A stretch of DNA of 64,000 bases from Furcasterigmium furcatum (Eukaryota; Ascomycota; Sordariomycetes; Glomerellales; Plectosphaerellaceae). The notes under the pieces were generated by a model. The model saw nothing but the letters and a program-made list of their open reading frames with translations. It did no database searches and was not told the DNA's origin. Position 1 is the first letter of the stretch. Each line of letters opens with the position of its first letter. Location of the stretch: assembly GCA_001599815.1 (NCBI GenBank), contig BCIA01000003.1:310001-374000 (forward strand), given 5' to 3'. Positions 56,379-64,000 of this stretch are shown piece after piece. Made by a program: the position numbers and the translations under genes.

Positions 56379-57168
56379 TCAAAGATTCGAGGCCAACGTT
56401 CGGTACACAAGGTCCTCATGCCAATCACGCCGGCCCTTTGATCCGGGCGCAGCAACCAGTTCCTCCTGCAACCCAGTTCCTTGCTCATTGGCCCCGCGCC
56501 CGCTGTCTGTCGTTCCTGCCTGGTCGCTTGGCGAGGTGGCTCTCGCCCGAACCGAGACGAGAATCGCTCGAGCAATGTCCAGGGGCGGTGTCTTAGTTGA
56601 GTCGATGACCCAGTCAGGGTATTCTGGGAAGCGGAAGAGAGAGCATTGCGAGAGCAGGTCTCTCAGCACAGCGACGTCCGTGAGCTTGGTCGTTCCGCTG
56701 TTGACGCGCTCGGGGTTGGCGACACGCTCGAGGTTCTCAGCCGGGTCGCAGGTCAGATACAGAGGGATGAAGGGGCGGCCAGCTGCAAGAGCGGCGCTTT
56801 GGTAGTCATGTGCCGTTTCTCGGCCGATGGGGCTGTCTGATTGGAAGTCTGAAGAATTCTTCCGTGTTAGGATTGTCTGTTTTCGTGTGAAGGTGAATGG
56901 CGGACGACTGACCGGTGCAGATGATGAGATGTGACAGGGTGGTAGGGTCGTTGGCGTACACAAACAGCATCGACTTGCGGTACTTTTCCCGCTGCCGCTG
57001 GTATTCCGGATGACTCCGGGGGTAACACGCCTCGACAGGGTCGATGAGCTTGTGGTTGTCCAGAACAACGACGGTGTCGTCCAGCGCTCCCGCGAGCCTG
57101 GCCACCGTGAGCTTTCCAGAACCGGGAAACCCGTTGATCCATACGAGGGGCGCTGGCTTCGGAGGCAT
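56379..57168 (-). CDS. P-loop kinase-like (AAA_33-type) protein
   Basis: Seen: exons 56913-57168 and 56379-56848, 241 aa. The N-terminus LVWINGFPGSGKLTVARLAG holds a P-loop of the GxxGxGKLT form (residues 13-21) seen in a family of small nucleotide kinases or phosphotransferases, followed by VVVLDNHKLIDPV, the usual second motif. Splicing gives ICTDFQSDSPIGRETAHDYQ, then PFIPLYLTCDPAENLERVAN (kinase-like beta strand and LID-type Arg region), and WVIDSTKTPPLDIARAIL near the end. A low-complexity tail follows. No signal peptide; probably cytosolic. Substrate unknown: relatives are annotated as shikimate-kinase-like, chloramphenicol-phosphotransferase-like or simply AAA proteins. Confidence 0.82.
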
Positions 57169-57820
57169 GATTGTAAAAGAATTCGAGGAAATACGTAACC
57201 TGATTCTGAGAATGGAACGACTTGAGAAGGGAAGGGTGGTAGGGGTTGGGAGATGTTATGGGTGGATGATGGGTTGACCTGCGCTCAAGTATCCCAGAAC
57301 AGAACATGAATTTTCGTGGTATTTAAAGGTCTATCAATGTTGAGTTTGAATAATTATGACTTTTTGCAAGCCCAGGATATATACTTTGTTGAGGTGAGCC
57401 ACTATCGTCGAGTGGCGGCTTGCGATAGGTGTTGAAAGTTCTTGGGCACCTCAGGAGGGAGTAGACGCCTAGTACTCCTGCTGCCGGCTTGAATATGCGA
57501 GTCTTTGATGTTCGTTACTTGGAAAGAAAACAGCTACTAGTCACACGTGAGGTCAACGCCAGACTCGTACCGCGTTGCGAACCAACATCGAGAATCACCC
57601 CCGCGGGTCTGCACTTGTTTGAGAGGGAAGGCCTTAGGTGGGCGCGCAGTACAAGATGGGATGTTCTGAATGGAGACAGAATTGTTTGCTACTGGAACTC
57701 TATTTACCTATCATGCACCCCCTCGAATCATTAACACCCCTCGAAACGTCATGTCATCATGATCTGCCGCGACAACTGGCCAGTTTCAAACATTCTTGCT
57801 ACAGATGCTGCCCGTCTTGA
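57169..57820. other. Intergenic stretch, no gene recognised
   Basis: 652 bp upstream of the P-loop gene and downstream of the coiled-coil gene, both on the minus strand. Nothing further supported. Confidence 0.5.
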
Positions 57821-60450
57821 TTAGAACCCCCATAATAGTCTACCCCAGAATGAGGATCGTGCGCCTTGAGGACCCTCGACGGAAGCATTGGCGGGCGTGT
57901 GGGCCTTGTTTTCGGGTTCCTCTGTCGGGTTCTCGTCTACATTGTTCGATATGGTCGTTCCCGACAACGAGCCAGGTCTCTCCTTCTTCTCTTCCACAGT
58001 ATTCGCGCGGCTTTCAGATGTGCCCTTGACACCTAAATCTGACAGGCTTTGGTCAACTCCCTGCATTGGAGGCCGTGATTTTTCAACCGTAGGCTGAGAG
58101 CGGTCAAGTGGCCGTGGTGCGTTCGTCCTCGGGGAGGGCGGCGGCTCGGGGGCTCGTCCTCGGGCAGCCATGGCTAGGGGTGCTTCTGGGACATAATCCT
58201 CCTCGTCGGAATGCTCTTCCTCGCGTTGCACTCGGGGAAAACGTCCATCTCTCGTTTCCTTCTGAAGTGCAGCGTCCTCGTGTCGCGCGGCCAAGAGCTT
58301 TGTTGCCTTTTGTTGCACCCCGAGCCGCAGTCGCCTCGGCGGAGACCTCGAGTCGTCCATGTCTTGGAACAATGCGCGTCTGCCACCCTTTGTTTGTCTA
58401 TTGGACACAGGAAGGGCTGCCTGGAAGTAGTCTTGGTCCCAGACGAAGAAGTCTCCGATTGGGGTTGCTTCGATGGCTTCCCTCAACTGGTCTTCGTCGC
58501 TGTCATTGCTCTCCTCGTCTTCGATCCTGTATCTGAAAGCATCGAGCACTGGAGAGCCCATCGTCGAGTCTCCGTGTTCGTCTGCTTCGTAACCCCTGTC
58601 GGATAGTGGTGTTGCCTGGTGGCCTTCAGCATAATATTGGAAGCGCTCATCGACGCCCGCAGCAAAACTGTGCATGATCTGGTCGACAAGCTCCGTTGCA
58701 ATATCTTGCGCGCTCTGTCGAGGATCTCTCGGAAAGCGATTCATGTGGTCCTGCAGTGGTCTTCGAGATGCCACGCTGCTCGCGGCACGGAGTTTAGACG
58801 AGGAGTGGCGCGAGCCTTTCGGGGACGTTTGGTCGAGAAAGAATCTGGAGACATCGTCGTTATCGTCTCTGTGAGTCTGCGCTGGGTCCTGCCCGAGGCC
58901 TTGGCCAGCCTCATCTTCTGCGTTCGCCAAACCCTCTGCAGTAGGCCCGCGGGAAGACGAGCCCATGAAAGGATGGTTAGGGTCAGGCTCGCCAGGGGAA
59001 GGCGGATCAGGAACATGCGGCTGCTCCTGCGGCTTCTCTCGAGCAGCCCGACGAGCAGCCCGACGAGCCTTGACCTGTGGCCGCCAAACCTGCTCCGGGG
59101 TGCTAGATCGAGATTCGTCGCCAGTCGGCTTTTGCGCCTCCTTCTCGGGTGTCAAGACCTTCGTCTCGTGGCTGGCCTTCTCCAGCCTCTGGATGGTCTC
59201 CTTGGCGATGCGCAGCTCCTCTTCCTTCTGACGCATCAGCTCCTGGGTTTGAGACTTCACCTCGGCCATGATCGCCTCTTGAAACGCTATCCTGGACATG
59301 TGCTCTTCGTGCTGCTGGCGCTCTGCCAGCTCTTGCTCGTACTTGAGAATGATCCGAGCCCTTTTCATGGCTTCGCGCTCCCTGCGCACGTCAGCATCGC
59401 GGAACTCTTGCCACCTGATGGCTTCTTCTTCCATCTTCTGCCGAGTGTTTCGCTCGGCCTCCAGGACCTCCCACTGCAGATCACTCCTCGACTTGTCGTC
59501 GGCCCTGCGTCTGTCTGCGTGATCTGATTCGGCATCCGCTTTGGGCACCTCGGCATCTTCCCTCGCTTTGCCTCTGTCTCGTCTTGAAGATGTGTGCGGC
59601 CGAGACGGGCCCGATGAGGTTCGAGGGGGTTCGGTTGCATGTGGAGGGACGGGCGCAGCCTCCGGACCGCCGCTGTTGTAGTTACCGCCAGAGAAGTAAG
59701 ATCTCACCGGGGGGAGGAAGTTTTCGGGATAAGGAGACGGCAGAGGCGGCGGCTGTCGGTAGTAGGGAGGAATCGGAGCATGCACGACGGGCATTGGAGA
59801 GTTGTAGAAACTCGGGGCTGCCGCCGGCCAAGGAGAAGCTGCGGCTGGAGGTCCCATGTAGGGGTGATAGTCTGATTCTCGGGGGCGTTCTCGAGCATAC
59901 GATGCGCTGGCGTACTGGCTGCGGTGATCAAACGGAATCACCGGGTTGGAGATGCCAAAGAATCGGTTGGTGTAAGGAGCATGGTTGTCCTCATCGTCCT
60001 CGCCATCATAGTAGCGCTGCCGCCTGCGGCTTGTCGTCTGGAATCTGTCCTTGAGATGCGCATTGCTGCCTCCGACAATGCGTGGTTCCGTGAAGGCTAC
60101 CGCGGGACGGCGAGCATCCCGCACGCTTCTACGTCGAGACGACTCAGCCTCGGTCTCGACACCCGCGTGAGCCGTGCGTCGTGGTTCTTTTTGATCGCTC
60201 TGATTCCCAGTGCTGCCCCAATAGGTTCTATCAGCATCATCCCAGCGGCGAGACTGGGAAGACTCTTCTCGTACCTCGTGTGACGCGGCAGCGGCGGCGG
60301 TGGTTGTAGGGGTGAACCATACCGGGCTGTCGCGGTCTTCAGGCTACTACTATTGGCACCAGGACTCGCATCTTCAAATACAGGACTGGCCCGGGGAGAT
60401 CGAGGTGAGGCTTGCATGAAATCTTTCATTGGCTGAGCCTGCGACGCCAT
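57821..60450 (-). CDS. Proline-rich coiled-coil protein of unknown function
   Basis: Seen: exons 60275-60450 and 57821-60212, 855 aa. The intron (62 nt, GTACGA...GGCAG, CTGAT branch) joins a Ser/Pro-rich start (MASQAQPMKDFMQASPRSP) to the long frame; an acceptor 15 nt earlier would also keep frame. Order: Pro/Tyr-rich region (to about residue 260), a charged Arg/Glu-rich coiled coil (about 300-415; QKMEEEAIRWQEFRDADVRR is typical), a disordered Ser/Pro/Arg region, and the acidic patch VETEAESSRRRS near the N-terminus. The end is hydrophobic-aromatic (SSFWGRLLWGF). No signal peptide, membrane segment or enzymatic motif. Relatives in other ascomycetes are only hypothetical proteins. Possibly a cytoskeletal or scaffold protein; no function can be claimed. 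Confidence 0.75.
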
Positions 60451-60997
60451 TGTTGATTCGTTCGCGGATGTGCTCCGAGGGGTATCCCGGCTGGTGTTTT
60501 CCGCAGGCACGAACTGCTGCCCTCCGTCACTCTATGATCATGGGTCTGTCGTGTTCACGAGTAGCATCAAGAGAGGGAGATGAGCATGGCAGCGCGTGGA
60601 GCTGACGCCAACCCAGCGGGCCAGCAGCAAGCAAGCATAGAGACGGTGCACGACATGAGGAGCAATCAGCCCGACCGACAGCCTGCCGTGTCACCTGGCT
60701 CAGCTTGCTGCAAAAGTGCAGAAGACGTGCAGAATTCCATGCCGGGGCTGTGCATGCATGTAAGTACTGGTACATCTAGCCGCCTGGCCCTTCTGCTTCT
60801 TTCGTTCAACTGCAGGCAGCCTGATTGCTCGATTCGACACCGAGGGGACTAATCTGCGTGTGCGTCTTCTCGAGAGATCGGGATTCTCGCCAATGCTTCC
60901 CCCCGGAGCCAACGACTCAGGATCCCGATCATCACACGAGCGTCGCCAGCTTCGCTGATTCCCTCCGTCTCCTCTTAGCCCTCGCAATCAAATCAGC
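60451..60997. promoter_or_regulatory. Divergent promoter between coiled-coil gene and NACHT-ankyrin gene
   Basis: 547 bp of shared upstream sequence, no exon or repeat recognised. Confidence 0.45.
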
Positions 60998-63900
60998 ATG
61001 TCGCATTCTGCCCGAGACTCCCGTGATACAGAAGCGCACAACACAGGGTCTGGCCACCAGTCTCTGCACCAGGGCGACGGGCCGCAGAACATCTTCACTG
61101 GTGCCTCCACCACCCAGAACAATCACCACGTTCACAACTTCTACAGCAACACCACAGGTAGAGACGACTTTGTCGATGATGAAATATTCACAAGTTCTCT
61201 TTCTGACTTGTCGTGGTTAAAGTTACATCCGATGCGACAACCGCTTTCTCTGACCTCCTCGGGGGGTATGGAAACGCTGCCGTCCAGCCGACGCGAAGCA
61301 TCATGATCAAGTGGCTCTCGTATCATCACGAAGAATACATTGACAACGATGCACACTATCGAATCCTGCTGAAGAAGCACGTCACAGGCACAAACGCCTG
61401 GGTTTTGAAGAATGAGCAGTTCAAGAATTGGCAAGCGGCAAGCGAGGCGGCCGCCCCTTCGGCTCCACGGTGCCTATGGGTGCAAGGCACTTGTAAGTCT
61501 GAATCATCATGGTGTACTACTGAGAGTACTAAGTGCTATTCTGACCATACCAAACAGTGGGATCTGGCAAGACAATGCTCTGGTGAGTCCTGGCCTGTCG
61601 ATCGCTTCTGTGGTTGCCCGGGGCCTTGAACAAGTGTAGACCCTGCTTAGGTATTATGAGTTCTCAAATACTCACCTTACTTACAGCGCGTACGTCGTGC
61701 GTCATCTCCGGAACAGTCCCAATGTCCCGGAACGCAGCGCCTGCCTCCAATACTACGTCAAGAACCGTCGAGATCCCGACGATCGCCCTCCCAGCTCGTC
61801 CCCCCGGTGCCTTATCAGGAGCCTCCTAATCCAGATCCTGCGTTGGCTTCCTTCCGAATCCGTCCACTCTGCTTTTGATGACGAGTTCAAAAGGTTCCAT
61901 CGCACCAACGTGCCGCCGGACTTGGCGGCCTGCTGGGCTCTGCTCAAGGCCCAGGCTTCGGTGTTCGACAGGGTGAACATCGTAATTGACTCTCTAGATC
62001 AATACAACGATGAGCGGTCTCGACTCGAAGTCTTCTCCATGCTCCGAGAGCTACCGGCCAACATGAGGGTGATGATCACCTCGAGGTCAGGGGCGTTCCA
62101 TCTCGCCGAAAGTCAACTCGGCGTGCACGGCACCCTGCGTCTCGAACCGTCGCGCGACGACATAGGCATCTATGTCCAAAGCCGGATTAAAGAAGATGAT
62201 TTCATGAGGGGCGAGGTTAAACTCCAGCTCAAGGAGAGGATCGTCGAGCGTGTCACACGGGCGAGTAACGGATTGTAAGTTGCGTCCAAGTATGGCGGGA
62301 GGTACTGGATGCGGTTCTGGCATTATCACCACCAGCTGACCACGTGTACCGCAAATGACAGGTTTCTTCTGTTGGAGCTGCACCTGGATTGCCTGTGTAA
62401 GCAAGGAAGCATTGCCGGCATCAACGATGCCCTTGTAGATCTTGCCAAGAACGTGGACACTGCTTTCAAGGCCTCCGTCGACCAGATCAACAACCTCCGG
62501 TCGTCTCCTTCCATGACGGACTTCGAACGTCACCTGGCTCGACATACCCTCACCTGGATCATCCACGCACTTCGTCCCCTCACGGCGGATGAGATCATGG
62601 AGAGCTTCGCGATCCGATGGAGCACGGATAGGCCGGAGGATTACTCACGGAAGAAAGTCAACTGGACGCTGATCTGCGCCGGTCTGGTCGATGAAGATCC
62701 CGACTCGAAAGTGGTGCAGCTGGTCCACGAGTCGGTCGGGCAGTACTTGCTGAACACGGGCTTCGTCGCGCGGCACAACAGTCATGCGATGGCTTCACAG
62801 TGCCTGAAGTACCTTCTCGTCGATGGACCCTCGAGCCGTCAGCATGACAAGCCGCGGCCATTGTTCAAGTACGCCGCCAGCAACTGGGTGGCGCACTTCA
62901 GCACTGCCCAGAAAGAGCAGAGTCTTGAGCGGGAGGCCGGGGCCGCCGGTCTTTCCGAGCTCGAGGAACTGGCTCTCAAGTTCCTCCGCAACGCTGCCAG
63001 GGTATCGGCGTCCTTCGATGCCATGTCACGACCAGACCTCGACGAGAAAGATACCGCTGGCATGACAGGACTGCATGCGGCCACGTACCTTGACCTTCCT
63101 GATCTTGCCAACATGCTGGTGCGAGATGGATCGATCGATATCAACGCCACCACGCACCGACGGCAGACAGCGCTCCATTGGGCCGTGAGGTACAATCGCT
63201 CAGCCATGGTCGAGTCCTTGTTGGAGCACGACGGCATAGACCGGAACTTGATCGATAAGAGGAGGGATGCCCCCCTTCATTATGCCGTCGTGTGGTCGGT
63301 GGGAAACCGGGATGACATCGTGCAAATGCTGGTGAGGAAGCCGGGCATTCACCTTCACCAGCGAGGCCACAAGGGTCACTCGCCCCTGTCTTGGGCCGTA
63401 CAGCATGGTCCCCCCTCGACCGCGAAGATTCTCGTTCTCGCTCTGGACAACGTGAACGAGCGAGATTCGCTAGGCTGGAGTCCCTTGAGGATCGTGATGT
63501 ATCACGGCCAGGACACCATGTTGTTCGACCTCCTCTTGAGGGAAGGTGCGGAGCTGAATATGCCGGAGAACGACGGATGGACGCCGCTCATGCATGCGGT
63601 GCAGTATCGAAACTCGAGCCAGGTACGGCGACTCCTGGCGCGGAAAACGGCGCCGGCCAACGCAGATCTCAAGGACCCGACGGGCATGTCCCCCCTCAGG
63701 CAGGCCCTGAAGCTTTACTTCGCCGAGATCGCAGACCTGCTCATCGAGTATGGGGCCAACGTGGACGAAAAGTTCGACGACGATGAAAAGTCGACACCTC
63801 TGATCGAGCTTGTCATCAGCGGAGATCACGACACAATCTTCAACCTTCTTCGGATGGGGCCCGTGGACCTCAACCACCAGGACAGCCGCGGGAAGACGGC

Positions 63901-64000
63901 TCTTCACTACGCCGTCGAGAGACAAAACGGGCCCATCACATGGCTCCTGATGAGCCGCGGGGCCGGACTCACCCTTCGGGACACCAACGGGGACAGCCTG
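60998..64000 (+). CDS. NLR-like NACHT-ankyrin STAND protein (3' end beyond window)
   Basis: Seen: exons 60998-61157, 61223-61492, 61558-61582 (25 nt), 61687-62274 and 62362 to the window end; 894 residues visible. The N-terminus is Gly/Asn/Gln/His-rich (GDGPQNIFTGASTTQNNHHV, residues ~26-45) without a HET or HeLo fold. NACHT: Walker A is created by splicing two introns around a micro-exon (GTLGSGKTMLC, about 143-153), then NIVIDSLDQYNDE as Walker B and MRVMITSR as the sensor region. The segment NGLFLLLELHLDCL follows, then WIIHALRPLTADEIMESF and VVQLVHESVGQYLL (winged-helix region). From residue ~580 come ankyrin repeats (AGMTGLHAATYLDLPDLANM, RQTALHWAVRYNR, GKTALHYAVERQNG), about nine visible. 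Known: such proteins mediate allorecognition or immune-like signalling in fungi; the ankyrin array is the likely ligand sensor. Confidence 0.9.

Overview
The window is nuclear DNA of a filamentous ascomycete (Pezizomycotina), most likely a Sordariomycete. Genes carry many short GT-AG introns (about 45-85 nt) with CTRAY-type branch points. Exons are GC-rich and genes lie on both strands without operons. The content is typical of plant-associated or saprotrophic moulds: Zn2Cys6 regulators, MFS, ABC and OPT transporters, S10 carboxypeptidases, a CAP/PR-1 secreted protein and NACHT (NLR-like) STAND proteins. Exon boundaries were placed by eye, by joining frames so that family motifs run through; most introns are therefore well supported but not proven. 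The species cannot be named from the sequence alone.

Layout. 0-6.2 kb: an NLR-like NACHT gene cut by the window start, a Zn2Cys6 regulator, a truncated pseudokinase and a small secreted/GPI-type protein. 6.9-19.2 kb: a sulfur-flavoured group made of a TauD-type 2-oxoglutarate dioxygenase divergent from a Dal5/ACS-family MFS permease, an arylsulfotransferase-like secreted protein, a second ACS permease and a Zn2Cys6/fungal_trans regulator. 19.2-22.8 kb: an adenine deaminase with an apparent frameshift, divergent from a DHA2-type MFS exporter. 23.5-27.8 kb: an F-box-like protein, an isolated FAR1-type DNA-binding protein and a short Rei1-like zinc-finger protein. 28.4-35.8 kb: an ABCC transporter divergent from a Zn2Cys6 regulator across a 232-bp promoter with a perfect palindrome. 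36.0-45.0 kb: three S10 serine carboxypeptidases next to an OPT oligopeptide transporter, a plausible peptide-scavenging block.

46.0-50.1 kb: a polytopic membrane-protein gene whose 3' end has been split by a pogo/Fot-like DNA transposon with 50-bp terminal inverted repeats and a TA target duplication. Its transposase is ruined by eight in-frame stops and a lost catalytic Asp, a pattern resembling repeat-induced point mutation (RIP). A 410-base assembly gap lies inside the element. 50.4-52.6 kb: a relic last exon of an ACS-type permease and a large repeat-containing protein of unknown function. 52.6-55.0 kb is gene-poor. 55.0-60.5 kb: a CAP-domain secreted protein, a P-loop kinase-like protein and a long proline-rich coiled-coil protein. 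61.0 kb to the end: a second NACHT gene with ankyrin repeats, cut by the window end.

Functional threads: (i) organosulfur uptake and oxidation (6.9-19.2 kb), (ii) extracellular peptide hydrolysis and uptake (36-45 kb), (iii) regulator-transporter pairs, (iv) NLR-type non-self recognition genes at both edges, (v) transposon insertion and decay.
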